From contig NZ_SBKN01000002.1 of NCBI RefSeq assembly GCF_004122105.1, positions 124,001 to 188,000 of the forward strand: 64,000 nt of DNA, read 5' to 3'. Position numbers and translations under genes: made by a program. Position 1 is the first letter of the stretch, and each line of letters starts with the position of its first letter. This DNA comes from Flavobacterium stagni. Lineage in GTDB: Bacteria > Bacteroidota > Bacteroidia > Flavobacteriales > Flavobacteriaceae. The notes beneath the pieces are model-generated. The model saw only the letters and a list, made by a program, of their open reading frames with translations. It was not told the origin of the DNA and did no database searches. This document shows positions 27,833-37,428 of this stretch, in pieces.

Positions 27833-30193
27833 TTAGCGTTTTAAACTAAAATGGCCTTTGAAAACTCTACCATCGTTCATTTGTAATACATACCAGTAAT
27901 CATCAGCCGGAGCAGGTCGATTATTTATTGTTCCATCCCAACCGGATTTTAAGGGATCAACCGCGAAAATGACTTTGCCATAGCGGTCAAAAATGAGGAA
28001 CTCTTTTACTTTTGAAGCAGAGGATTGAATCCCTTTGATCTGCCAATGGTCATGCACTCCGTCCAAATTGGGGGTGAAATAGTTGGGAATTCCCAATAGG
28101 GAAACGGGTGTGAAAATCATACCACAGCCATTTTTGTCCCAAACCTTTATTGTATGCTCTCCAGCAATGACCGGTTCGAAATGAGGCGAATTTTGTAGGG
28201 GTGAGTCATCCAAACTATACCAGTAGTCGCCAATGCCATCCACAATTACCGTTATCGAATTAGCATCAATAAGATCCACAATTTGAATTTCAGTGAGTTG
28301 GGGAATTTCCGATTGAAATACTTCAATAGTTGCTGAATTTTGACAACCAGTAGTGGTATCCGTAAGGGTAACTGTATAATTGCCCGGAGCAAATACCGCT
28401 AGTGTAGATGTTGTACTCGTTCCAGGATTCCATTGGAAGGTATAATTCCCTGCAGTTTGAACTTGACAGGTGAGGTAGACGGGCTGTGAGGGTAAATTTT
28501 TACATAAAATTCCAGAGGACAGTAGTGTAGCTTGCGGAATTTCATAATTGCTCAATTGTATTAGATGTAGACCAATACACGTTTCCAACACGTTTTCAAC
28601 ACGAACATAAATTAGTTGGTTTGAAATGGTACTCGTATACGGTTGGTTGATAATTGGATTGGATTCTAATAAGGCGTCTTGTAATGAGGTGAAATAGGTT
28701 ACAACACTTCCCGGAGTTTCATAACCCGCATCTGAAAATAGAAACGAACTACTCCCAGTTGTAGGATCTACACAATTCATCAAGGAAACCGATTGAGTAG
28801 GATTGACCGAAGTGATCAAATTCACATGAGAAAGGGAAGAACAGCCTGTTGTCGTATTGGTTATTTTAGCTGTAATGAGTTGTGGGTTTTGAATAGATTG
28901 ATACGAAAAATTCAAAGGATTTACCCCTAAATTCGCATCACTATCATTTAAATAATAACTTACCGAATAATCAACATTTCCATTACTTAGCGTAGTTGTT
29001 GCATGATTTAAATTGTATAGGGTTAAACCATCCGGATTTAACTCAAAATCACATTGACTTAAGCTTATAGATTGAACGGGAGGTAAGGGATGAATCTTTA
29101 TTTTAAACGATTTAAAAACGGAACAATTGGTAGCCGTATTGGTCACTTTTACCCAAATCGTTTCCTCTTGATAAGGATTGGCATTGGTATACAATACAGG
29201 AAGTGGAATAGAGGAGTTGATGTCATCAAGGAAGGTAACACTATTGGCACCATTCGAACTCATTAAACTCGCATAGTTAGTGAAATTGAATTGTTGCAAT
29301 CCTGTTCCATTCGTGTCACAAAGTTCCAAATCAGGTAAATCGGGTAAATTTAAATTGGTTACAGTAAGTATAAATGGCGCAAAAGTTGAACATTCTGAAA
29401 GTGAATTTTCTAATCGAATATACAGTTGCTGTGGATTGCTTGTATAAATGAAATGCGTGGGATCAAGTATGGGATTGGTATTTGAAAGCGCATCACCATC
29501 TGTTAGAAAATATTGCGTGGTAATGTTGGTCTGACTTCCAATAGCTAAATTGCTATTTTGAGTGATATCAACACCTTGACTACTGTCGGGTTGACATAAA
29601 TTTAAATCCAAATAGTTAGGATTGGTAGTATTAGTAATATTTGGAGGGTCGTTGAAAGTAGCTGTACCCTCCCAATCCAAGGAAAAGTTACCATTTCCAA
29701 TAGCCCGATTGACAACAATATAATATACTTCATCGGGGTAGGTCATAATGGATTGAACATAACCATTCCCGTCTGACCCTGGACCTTCAAAATATTCAGT
29801 TTCTGTATCATTTAAACCCGTTGTATTGTAATTCAAACCCGCTAAGTTTGGATTAGTCGTCGAACAACGAATTGCATTTCCTAAAGCACTACACCCATTG
29901 GAACCATCAAAAACAAAAAAATCATAATCAACTACCAAACTCGAGTTTGCTGGGGTGATGGTAAAAGCTAACGTCCCCGCAGTTTTAATGGTAACTTTAA
30001 TCCATATCGAATTATATTCTCCAGAACCACATGTGTTTTGAGGATTCAATTCTTGAACATTCCCCGAACCATTAACAGGTAAATTGGAAAAACTAGTATT
30101 GCCACAGGTGATTACCGATTGATCACAATCCGATTGCCCCCAGATGGAAAGAGGAAAAATTAAAAGTAGGGCAAATAGAATTTTTTTGGACAT
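27833..30193 (-). CDS. T9SS type B surface protein (gliding-motility-associated C-terminal domain)
   Basis: A 786-residue protein with a signal peptide (ending SIWGQ). Its N-terminal beta domain has CGNTSFSNLPVNGSG, and GEYNSIWIKVTIKTAGTLAFTI, the usual start of flavobacterial type-B adhesins. The middle is several beta-sandwich repeats of about 85-100 residues, each opening with a variant of LxxCD or LCQPD. The last 88 residues (GIPNYFTPNLDGVHDHWQI through GHFSLKR) are the type B T9SS sorting domain. It begins 15 bp after the giant protein gene at 30209, so the two are likely co-transcribed and may work together at the surface. Confidence 0.88.
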   Translation of the reverse strand: MSKKILFALLLIFPLSIWGQSDCDQSVITCGNTSFSNLPVNGSGNVQELNPQNTCGSGEYNSIWIKVTIKTAGTLAFTITPANSSLVVDYDFFVFDGSNGCSALGNAIRCSTTNPNLAGLNYNTTGLNDTETEYFEGPGSDGNGYVQSIMTYPDEVYYIVVNRAIGNGNFSLDWEGTATFNDPPNITNTTNPNYLDLNLCQPDSSQGVDITQNSNLAIGSQTNITTQYFLTDGDALSNTNPILDPTHFIYTSNPQQLYIRLENSLSECSTFAPFILTVTNLNLPDLPDLELCDTNGTGLQQFNFTNYASLMSSNGANSVTFLDDINSSIPLPVLYTNANPYQEETIWVKVTNTATNCSVFKSFKIKIHPLPPVQSISLSQCDFELNPDGLTLYNLNHATTTLSNGNVDYSVSYYLNDSDANLGVNPLNFSYQSIQNPQLITAKITNTTTGCSSLSHVNLITSVNPTQSVSLMNCVDPTTGSSSFLFSDAGYETPGSVVTYFTSLQDALLESNPIINQPYTSTISNQLIYVRVENVLETCIGLHLIQLSNYEIPQATLLSSGILCKNLPSQPVYLTCQVQTAGNYTFQWNPGTSTTSTLAVFAPGNYTVTLTDTTTGCQNSATIEVFQSEIPQLTEIQIVDLIDANSITVIVDGIGDYWYSLDDSPLQNSPHFEPVIAGEHTIKVWDKNGCGMIFTPVSLLGIPNYFTPNLDGVHDHWQIKGIQSSASKVKEFLIFDRYGKVIFAVDPLKSGWDGTINNRPAPADDYWYVLQMNDGRVFKGHFSLKR

Positions 30194-30208
30194 ACACTGA
30201 ATTCTTAT

Positions 30209-33200
30209 TTAGCGTTTGAGCGCAAAATGTCCTTTAGCGATTCGTCCATCATCAATTTTTATGAAGTACCAATAATCATCCGCATTGACAGGATATCCAT
30301 TGTAAGTTCCATCCCAGCCTGAACCCAATGGAGAAATTTGTTTGATTAATTTACCAAAGCGATCAAAAATCAATATTTCTGTATTGGGATGGAAGGTTGC
30401 ATTCACTCCCTTTATGTTCCAAGTATCATTAAATCCATCTCCGTTAGGTGTAAAATAGGCCGGAACACCCAATACAGAAACGGTATATTCAGCAATACCA
30501 CATCCGTTCAAATCTTTTACATAAACCGTGTGGATTCCCATAGGTACACCCGAGAAAGTTTCCGAACTCTGATACGGACCATAGGATTCATCAAGGCTGT
30601 AAACATAATCCCCATTTCCAGTTACATTCACTGTAATCGTATTGATTTCACTTAAATCTACGACTGTAACAGAATCAATGGTTGCAATTACAGAAGAGTT
30701 TACTTTGATGTTTCGTGTCACTGGACAATTGGCACTATTCGTAACTTCTACACTGTAATCGCCTTCTTGATTAACAGTTAAAGTATATTGATTAGCGCCA
30801 GCAATGGCTGTCCCATTGAAATACCATTGGTAGGTGTAGGTCGGGATTAAAGAGGCAGGACTCACACCTGCATCTAATGTTACTGTAAAATTGGGCAAGT
30901 TGGTACAAACCAAGGTGTCATCCCATCCTTGTGCATTAATATTCACATAAGGAAGCGGTTTAACTTCAAAAGCTAAGGTCGTAGTCACAGGACAACTCGT
31001 GTTAATTGGATTCACTGCGGTAACCACAACGATTTGTGTTCCCGATGGAAACGGATTGGGTAAGTTGTTGTTATAAACAGTACCATTAGCCAAAGTAAAT
31101 GTCAAATCAACACCTGTCTGACCCTGAAGCAACTGACTCGAAATAGTTGAAGTGTCAAAATTAATCAATCCATCTTGTTGCATCGGATCTATTTCATCAT
31201 CACATCGAATTAAATCGGCTGCGTTTACTGCAAATAATTCAGGTAAATCATCCACAATAAAAGTAATGGTGCCCGTGCGGTAACAGGGGCCGTCAGCGGC
31301 TAGTGTCCCTGTATTTTCTATACGAACCGTAATAGTTTCCGTGCCATTCACTGTAAAAGTAGGAGGGAATGGAGATGGAATAGGTGAGCCAGCACTCGTG
31401 GTGTAAAAGATGTTCACATTGGTTTGTCCTTGTAAAATAGTACTCTCCAAACTAGAAGTATTGAAAGTATAACTGCCATCTTGATTATCATCACAATGGC
31501 GAATCACATTGTTGGTGCCAACGGGATGAATTGTAGGCAAAGCCTGAACTGTAAGTGTAATGTAAGGTCCTAAACCAAAACAAGCATTGTCCACATTACT
31601 ATCCACACGAACCCAAATTTGTTGCACATTGGGATAGCCTATATTCATGTAGTTGGAGGTATTGGTTATAGCTAAAGAGTTTCCGTTAGAATCTACTTCA
31701 GCTAAGGCATCGGCTTCGTTTTTATAATAGGTAATGGTGTAAGCAGCAGTAGTAGGAAGTAAACCTTGGATTTGCGTAGTCACCGAACTGAAATCAAAAT
31801 TGGCAATTCCATCTGTATCGGTATTGCTCGGACTCACATAATAGTCACATTGGATGAAATCCCAATGCGTTCCTGCGGGTATTTGAGTCGCCGAAACAAT
31901 CAAATTCAAACGTGCAATTCGGTAACATTGATTCGCATTTTCAACGCGAACCCAAACCGTTGTATTGGAAGTAGTATATGCTGTTATATTAGTTATTTGA
32001 ACACTCGTATCATTCGTGTCTGCTCCGGTTTGTGTAGTAAAATAGGTGAATGTTTCAAAAGCAGCATTAGCAGAAATTATACTGTTTTTTTGCGTCAAAT
32101 TGAAACTGGAGATTCCATCCGTATCATCATCACATTGGACTAAGGTTATTGGTGTATTAACAACTGGAAGCGCATAAGTTGTTAAAGTTGCCGGATCTGA
32201 ATTCAATCCACAACTATTGCCGTTGCGATTCAAAACAACTCGATACAAGTAACCCACCATGGTTGGTGTTACACTAGTTACCGTTAGTGTTGCCGTTGTT
32301 GTACCACTATAAGGTGCCGTATTGGTAAGCGAACTCCATGTAACTCCATTATCTGTCGATAATTCCCATTGGTAAGCATCTATGGGAACCGTAGGTGTGA
32401 TGGTAAATACCGCATTTTGTAATTCACAAACCGTTACATCTTGTGGCTGTGTGGTTATACTAATCGGTGCTGCAATAGTGTAATTGGTATTGGGGTTTAT
32501 GTAGCCTCCAGCGCCTGTAACGAGTCCGCTACTGTTAACTGTTGGCGTGCTAGAAGTGCCCAAAATACCATCTCCATTAGCATCTGAATAACCGGCTTCA
32601 ATGACATCGTTACAAGTATCATTGTCCGAATCTAAAGCAACATAATTGAATACACCATTGCCATCAGTATCAGCCAAAGTATAGCTAATCAAACCGCTAT
32701 CAGTACTCGTTTCTAAACTATTTTGCAAACCATTTCCACCCACTGCAGGTGCATCAATAATTCCGTTGGCATTGGTGTCTGGTGCATTGCTACCCGATTC
32801 ATTCAGGTCATAAATTCCGTCATTATCAGAGTCCAAATCCAAATAATTGGGTATGCCGTCACCATCAAAATCATTCACAACAAAAGTACTTCCAAACAAA
32901 TCGTCCATACCATCGCTGTTGGTGTCAGTACCCGTTAAAGCCGAAAATGTATTTCCTTGTGATTCATAAAAATCGGGAATTCCATCATTATCACTATCAA
33001 AATCCAATTGATCAGCAACACCATCATTATCTGAATCTTTCGGAACGCAAGTCGCATAAAAACGGAAAGTCGCACGGTTCGCACTATCATCCACTAAATT
33101 TTTATGGAGAAAAGTTAGACTTGTTGTTAAGTTGGATTGAAATTTAAAAGTTCCTGTTCCCGCAGCTAATGGTGTACTGCTGTTTACACGAAAACGAATT

Positions 33201-35317
33201 TCAAAAGAGGAAAATCGCGTCACACCACTTTCATAAAATCCATCATAATTGGTGTCAATCAACAATTGATCGTTCGGATTGTCCACTGTAATTGTTTGAT
33301 TGATTGGGCAACTGATGTAATATTCGCCTTTGTCGTTAATCAAGTCGGCGGCATTTGCCGTAGCCGCATATTCCATGCCCACTGAAATAGGTTGCGCAAA
33401 ATTCAATTGGTATTTCACCCAATTTATTTTCCCCGCCGGAATGTCGGTTACTACAGTACCATCATTGGTCGAAGTCAATGGATTCGTACTCGCTGTACTT
33501 GAAGTAGTCACGGTTCCTGTAAACGTGTTGGAATAGGTACCCACTGAAATAGTTCCCGCAGCAGCATTGGTCAAATTTAAATATTGCGTGCCGTATGATT
33601 CCGCACAATTGGTAATTCCATCGTTATCCATGTCAATATCCACGTTATCCGGTACGTAATCGTTGTCCAAGTCAGTAGGGCAAGTACTCACGGGAAATTC
33701 ATCGGAATAGAGTTCGATTCCACAACTCGCCAAACCCGCTTTTACTTTATAATAGCCAGGTTGTGTAGGCGTATAACTATTGCTGATGGCTCCTGGAATA
33801 GGAACATTATTAAAATACCATTGGTAGGTATCGAAGCCACTTTGCGCATTCACATTTAACTCAACATTTGGGATACAGTTCGTTAAATTAGTATTCACCT
33901 CTTGAAATACTACTTCCGGTTTAAAAATAAATCCCGAATAATAACCCCCAAAGGTTGCAGCACCACTATTGCCATAAGCTGCCAAGTACAATTCAGAGGT
34001 AGAATATACCGAAACATTTCCTTGCAAACCTGAAATTACATAACATTCATAGTTTGGATTACCTATAACTGCAGTTGGTCCTACTACAGTATATTGTGCA
34101 CTTAAACTTGCTAAGGTGAAGGGTACAGTATCTACAATAAAATTCAAAGTAGAACCCACTTTTGTTGTTATGGTTGCTCTACCATCAAAACTAACATTGC
34201 CCACAAGATCAATAAACGGAATATTGTCTAAGGATTTCGGCGTTTGACAACTCAAAGGCGGTACAAAAAACAATTCTTGATTGGCTTGATTGGCCATTGA
34301 ATTATCACCCACTGATTGATACGCAAAAATATTTTTACTAGAATGGACATATAAATTGCCATTTGCCGTATAATCAGCACCAGTTAAAGAAACATATTCT
34401 CCTGCATTTAAAGTATAGCTCGGCGTAGTAGCACCACTTAAGAAAATTTCTGTATTGTTTTCATGGGCAATTAATAGTACACGCTCCACATTATTCATAC
34501 CATTACTCTTGATGAATATATAGTCAGTACCTGTTCGTTCTGCGGATACTATTTGATCAAAACCTGTATCAATATTGCTCATTTCGCCATTGGTTCCACC
34601 TATAGAACCACAATTCACCGCAATGGGTTTGTCTGCGGTAACTAGCGAACCAATCAAGGCATCTCTGTTGGCATTGGTCGGACCCTGAACCGCAATAATA
34701 AACGATTGACCGCTATTGAGTAATACAGGGGCTGGAGTATTTCCAGCTGATGTATTATTCACCAAAACGGCTCCCGTTTTAATACCACTAAATGTTACCG
34801 TCGTATTGTTTTCTGTTGCCAATACCGAAATAAAAGTATAATGACGTGCAGCATAACTACCCACTAGCATGTTGGTCATCCCTCCAATTCGAAATTGTGT
34901 CCCCAAGGCTGCCATACCCTTAGAAACCACACAACCCGCTTGGTTCCCTGTTTGATCAATAATCCGACCTGAAACGGAAATCAAGTCCTCAGCCTCAATG
35001 ATATAGCCTGCGTCTTGAAGAATCACATTGGCATCTATTTGATCTACAACAAACTGACTCGGATTGCCACTTGTTGTAGTGTCAAATACATAAGGGTTAT
35101 CTCTCGAAACAGTCCCTGTGATATTGACACTTCCTAATTGTTTAATCGTAAATTGAATAGGAGTAACACTTGGTGTTGAAATGTAAATGTATTTTTCGTT
35201 TATAGGCATGTCCATCGAACTGGACAATGGAGGTAGGTAATGGGTCTTACTGAATTGCGCCAAACAAAGCGCTGGTAATAAGAAAAGTAACAGTAAGGAG
35301 GCAACACAATTTTTCAT
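30209..35317 (-). CDS. Giant T9SS type B adhesin with IgGFc-binding-like and TSP3 repeats
   Basis: A 1702-residue protein from the ATG at 35317. A TTG at 35341 lies upstream of the promoter box and is excluded. Layout by approximate residue: signal peptide 1-21; an IgGFc-binding-protein N-terminal-like region 30-465 (with DALIGSLVTADKPIAVNCGS, and FVPPLSCQTPKSL); an Ig-like domain 480-540 (YQWYFNNVP); calcium-binding TSP3-type repeats at 545-570 and 759-920 (DSDNDGVADQLDFDSDNDG), split by a beta insert; another Ig-like domain 950-1050; repeats starting with QCDDDTDG-like motifs 1052-1450; a third Ig-like domain; and a type B sorting domain 1616-1702. It is probably a calcium-stiffened surface adhesin. 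The ligand is unknown. Confidence 0.87.
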   Translation of the reverse strand: MKNCVASLLLLFLLPALCLAQFSKTHYLPPLSSSMDMPINEKYIYISTPSVTPIQFTIKQLGSVNITGTVSRDNPYVFDTTTSGNPSQFVVDQIDANVILQDAGYIIEAEDLISVSGRIIDQTGNQAGCVVSKGMAALGTQFRIGGMTNMLVGSYAARHYTFISVLATENNTTVTFSGIKTGAVLVNNTSAGNTPAPVLLNSGQSFIIAVQGPTNANRDALIGSLVTADKPIAVNCGSIGGTNGEMSNIDTGFDQIVSAERTGTDYIFIKSNGMNNVERVLLIAHENNTEIFLSGATTPSYTLNAGEYVSLTGADYTANGNLYVHSSKNIFAYQSVGDNSMANQANQELFFVPPLSCQTPKSLDNIPFIDLVGNVSFDGRATITTKVGSTLNFIVDTVPFTLASLSAQYTVVGPTAVIGNPNYECYVISGLQGNVSVYSTSELYLAAYGNSGAATFGGYYSGFIFKPEVVFQEVNTNLTNCIPNVELNVNAQSGFDTYQWYFNNVPIPGAISNSYTPTQPGYYKVKAGLASCGIELYSDEFPVSTCPTDLDNDYVPDNVDIDMDNDGITNCAESYGTQYLNLTNAAAGTISVGTYSNTFTGTVTTSSTASTNPLTSTNDGTVVTDIPAGKINWVKYQLNFAQPISVGMEYAATANAADLINDKGEYYISCPINQTITVDNPNDQLLIDTNYDGFYESGVTRFSSFEIRFRVNSSTPLAAGTGTFKFQSNLTTSLTFLHKNLVDDSANRATFRFYATCVPKDSDNDGVADQLDFDSDNDGIPDFYESQGNTFSALTGTDTNSDGMDDLFGSTFVVNDFDGDGIPNYLDLDSDNDGIYDLNESGSNAPDTNANGIIDAPAVGGNGLQNSLETSTDSGLISYTLADTDGNGVFNYVALDSDNDTCNDVIEAGYSDANGDGILGTSSTPTVNSSGLVTGAGGYINPNTNYTIAAPISITTQPQDVTVCELQNAVFTITPTVPIDAYQWELSTDNGVTWSSLTNTAPYSGTTTATLTVTSVTPTMVGYLYRVVLNRNGNSCGLNSDPATLTTYALPVVNTPITLVQCDDDTDGISSFNLTQKNSIISANAAFETFTYFTTQTGADTNDTSVQITNITAYTTSNTTVWVRVENANQCYRIARLNLIVSATQIPAGTHWDFIQCDYYVSPSNTDTDGIANFDFSSVTTQIQGLLPTTAAYTITYYKNEADALAEVDSNGNSLAITNTSNYMNIGYPNVQQIWVRVDSNVDNACFGLGPYITLTVQALPTIHPVGTNNVIRHCDDNQDGSYTFNTSSLESTILQGQTNVNIFYTTSAGSPIPSPFPPTFTVNGTETITVRIENTGTLAADGPCYRTGTITFIVDDLPELFAVNAADLIRCDDEIDPMQQDGLINFDTSTISSQLLQGQTGVDLTFTLANGTVYNNNLPNPFPSGTQIVVVTAVNPINTSCPVTTTLAFEVKPLPYVNINAQGWDDTLVCTNLPNFTVTLDAGVSPASLIPTYTYQWYFNGTAIAGANQYTLTVNQEGDYSVEVTNSANCPVTRNIKVNSSVIATIDSVTVVDLSEINTITVNVTGNGDYVYSLDESYGPYQSSETFSGVPMGIHTVYVKDLNGCGIAEYTVSVLGVPAYFTPNGDGFNDTWNIKGVNATFHPNTEILIFDRFGKLIKQISPLGSGWDGTYNGYPVNADDYWYFIKIDDGRIAKGHFALKR

Positions 35318-35321
35318 GATC

Positions 35322-35329
35322 CAAAAATA
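35322..35329 (-). promoter_or_regulatory. Predicted -7 box of the giant adhesin gene (leaderless mRNA expected)
   Basis: The minus strand reads TATTTTTG. Only 4 bases lie between it and the ATG at 35317. Confidence 0.55.
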
Positions 35330-35393
35330 AGAAATACGCACCGTTTGACTGATGCGTATTCTACTATTTTGGACTATTTTAACACAATTAAGG

Positions 35394-36233
35394 TTATAAA
35401 TCTCTCTTGCGGATTAAGGCATACGAACCCCAAATGAAAATGGCTGTCCAACAAAGAACCGTAAATACCATAGTGTAATCCACACTGTAAATCTTGGGTT
35501 CGCTAACACCGACCTGATTTCCAATAGCTTGAATTAGTTCAAGTCGGGTAAACGGTTCAATAATTAAATTGGACATCGATTCCAAAGGAAGATATTTGAA
35601 AAAATAATCATAGGTGGTATCAAAATCACCCACCACAAATTTTCCAATAATTCCATAGCCTATTTTCTCCGTCATAAACCAAACAAATAAAAATCCAATC
35701 GCAAAGGCCGAACGCTTGATCAACACCCCCAAAAATAAACAGAAACTGAAAAAGCCCACCAATTTGACAAAGAATGCCAACAAATAATCCATTTGCGAAA
35801 AAATAATGCCCACTTCATCATAAGTCGAGTAGAGGAGCCCCAATAATAAGGAAATCACAAAGATGAAAACTGTGGAAACTAGGGCAAATACAACAACGGT
35901 CAAAAACTTTGAAAGCACAAACTCTTTCTTACTCATCCCGTCAATTAAATTCTGTTTCAAGGTGCCATACGTATATTCATTGGCCATCATCGATACAATC
36001 ACCAAGGCCAAAAAGATTTTCGGCAGTGCCCCAATAAAACTGTTTAAATGCCAGATGTACGGGAAGTTGAAAATGCCTTGCTGCGATGCATCAAAGTGAA
36101 ACGGACCAAAGTCAAATTCAATCGAAGCAATTAACGCAATCAAACTCAACACAATGAAATAGGTAAAGGTCAGCACCCGACTCGCGCGATTCAACCAAAT
36201 TTTCTGTAATTCTATAGCTAATAATCGTTTCAT
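35394..36233 (-). CDS. ABC-2-type transporter permease
   Basis: A 279-residue membrane protein with six hydrophobic helices, starting with a short cytosolic KRLLAIELQKIWLNRASRV segment typical of ABC-2 permeases. MANEYTYGTLKQNLIDGMSKKEF matches the conserved cytoplasmic coupling region of this family. It lies 6 bp downstream of the ATPase gene. Together they form an exporter whose cargo cannot be told. It is not clearly the gliding GldF. Confidence 0.88.
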   Translation of the reverse strand: MKRLLAIELQKIWLNRASRVLTFTYFIVLSLIALIASIEFDFGPFHFDASQQGIFNFPYIWHLNSFIGALPKIFLALVIVSMMANEYTYGTLKQNLIDGMSKKEFVLSKFLTVVVFALVSTVFIFVISLLLGLLYSTYDEVGIIFSQMDYLLAFFVKLVGFFSFCLFLGVLIKRSAFAIGFLFVWFMTEKIGYGIIGKFVVGDFDTTYDYFFKYLPLESMSNLIIEPFTRLELIQAIGNQVGVSEPKIYSVDYTMVFTVLCWTAIFIWGSYALIRKRDL

Positions 36234-36239
36234 GTGGAC

Positions 36240-37136
36240 TTATTTTGATGCGGTGATTTTTAAGAATTCTTGTTCCAAACTGTTTTTGCGTTCACTCAAA
36301 TGATCCAAATAAATCGAGCGCTCCGCCAAATACCGATTCAACGCCGCACCATCGATGGGCGAACTCCCTTGAATCCATAAACGACCGTTTTCAATTTTCA
36401 TCGAAGAAAGGTCGGGGTAATCCTTCAAACTCGTTTGCAAAGCATCCAAATCGGAAGCTCCCAATTCCCAAGCCGTCGTTTGTTGCGCCATACCAGCCAC
36501 CGTTCCCGAATACAACATTTTGCCGTATTGCAACACCAACACATGCGAACATACTTTTTCTACTTCATCCAACAAGTGCGAAGCCAACAAAATCGTTGTG
36601 CCCTGCGCAGCAATCAATTTGATGATGTCCCGAATTTGGTGAATTCCCTGCGGATCCAATCCATTTGTGGGTTCGTCCAAAATCAAAATTTCCGGATCAT
36701 TCAACAAGGCCGAAGCAATCGCCAAACGCTGTTTCATCCCCAACGAATAGGTGCGAAATTTATGGTCTTTTCGATCCCATAAACCCACTAATTCCAGTTT
36801 TTCCTGCACTTTGTGGTACCCAATGCCTTTGATTTTGCACACCAGTTCCAGATTCTGTTGCGCCGACATGTACGGGTAAAAATTCGGACGCTCAATGATA
36901 GCCCCCACTTTTTTCAACGCTTCATGCGTCGGTAAGTTGCCACCAAACCAGCTGTACTCGCCCGATGTGCGGTTCACTACATTCAAAACAATGCCCAAGG
37001 TGGTTGATTTTCCGGAGCCGTTCGGACCCAAAATTCCATAAACATTACCTTTATGGATTTCCAGCGATAAGTCGTTTACAGCATGCACACGCCCATAACG
37101 CTTGTGTAAATTGCGGATAGATAAAATAGTTTCCAA
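36240..37136 (-). CDS. ABC transporter ATP-binding protein
   Basis: A 298-residue ATPase. Walker A GPNGSGKST (about 37-45), signature YSLGMKQRLAIA, Walker B ILILDEPTNGLDPQG, and switch His in LLASHLLDEV. A C-terminal extension of about 85 residues after the nucleotide-binding domain is typical of CcmA/NatA-like subunits. The start appears to be TTG at 37136 (no in-frame ATG nearby). It powers the adjacent permease. Confidence 0.9.
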   Translation of the reverse strand: METILSIRNLHKRYGRVHAVNDLSLEIHKGNVYGILGPNGSGKSTTLGIVLNVVNRTSGEYSWFGGNLPTHEALKKVGAIIERPNFYPYMSAQQNLELVCKIKGIGYHKVQEKLELVGLWDRKDHKFRTYSLGMKQRLAIASALLNDPEILILDEPTNGLDPQGIHQIRDIIKLIAAQGTTILLASHLLDEVEKVCSHVLVLQYGKMLYSGTVAGMAQQTTAWELGASDLDALQTSLKDYPDLSSMKIENGRLWIQGSSPIDGAALNRYLAERSIYLDHLSERKNSLEQEFLKITASK

Positions 37137-37200
37137 GTTCTTATAGTTAGGTTATAGTTTTTAGACGAACCAATTCCCACTTTGTTACTGACGAAAATAA

Positions 37201-37338
37201 TTTTTTGGGCGCTCCCCCCGAATCCCGCCAATTACTTCGATACGCGTTTTTCGTCGGGGGTCCGGCTTTCGGCCGTCGCTGCCCTCATGCTAACGCATCG
37301 GGCGAGCTCCGCAAGGCCTCAATCCGTAGCGCAAAAAA
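37201..37338. repeat. GC-rich structured intergenic element, probable dispersed repeat
   Basis: About 135 bp is much richer in G and C than its flanks. The ends can pair (TTTTTTGGGCGCT at 37201 with AGCGCAAAAAA near 37328-37338). Inside are CCCCCGA...TCGGGGG, a stem GCCC-TC-ATGC-TAAC-GCAT-C-GGGC (about 37281-37303), and GAGCTCC-GCAA-GGCCTC with a GNRA-type loop. No convincing protein is encoded. It resembles, from memory, the GGGCG...CAATCC...GC intergenic repeats of flavobacterial genomes; not searched. Confidence 0.6.
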
Positions 37339-37370
37339 AAACTCCCGATAAAACATCGGGAGTTTTTTTT
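37338..37370. terminator. Rho-independent terminator, probably of the tpiA run
   Basis: ACTCCCGAT pairs with ATCGGGAGT around loop AAAAC, with A/T runs on both sides. It lies downstream of tpiA on the minus strand. Confidence 0.88.
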
Positions 37371-37382
37371 AGAAGCCCTAAA

Positions 37383-37412
37383 GCTCAGCATCTCAGCGGC
37401 TCAGTATCTCAG
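37383..37412. repeat. Short direct repeat (14-mer twice)
   Basis: GCTCAGCATCTCAG at 37383-37396 and GCTCAGTATCTCAG at 37399-37412, one mismatch, period 16. It lies between the terminator and the tpiA stop. Confidence 0.6.
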
Positions 37413-37428
37413 GAGCTTTTTCAGGGGA

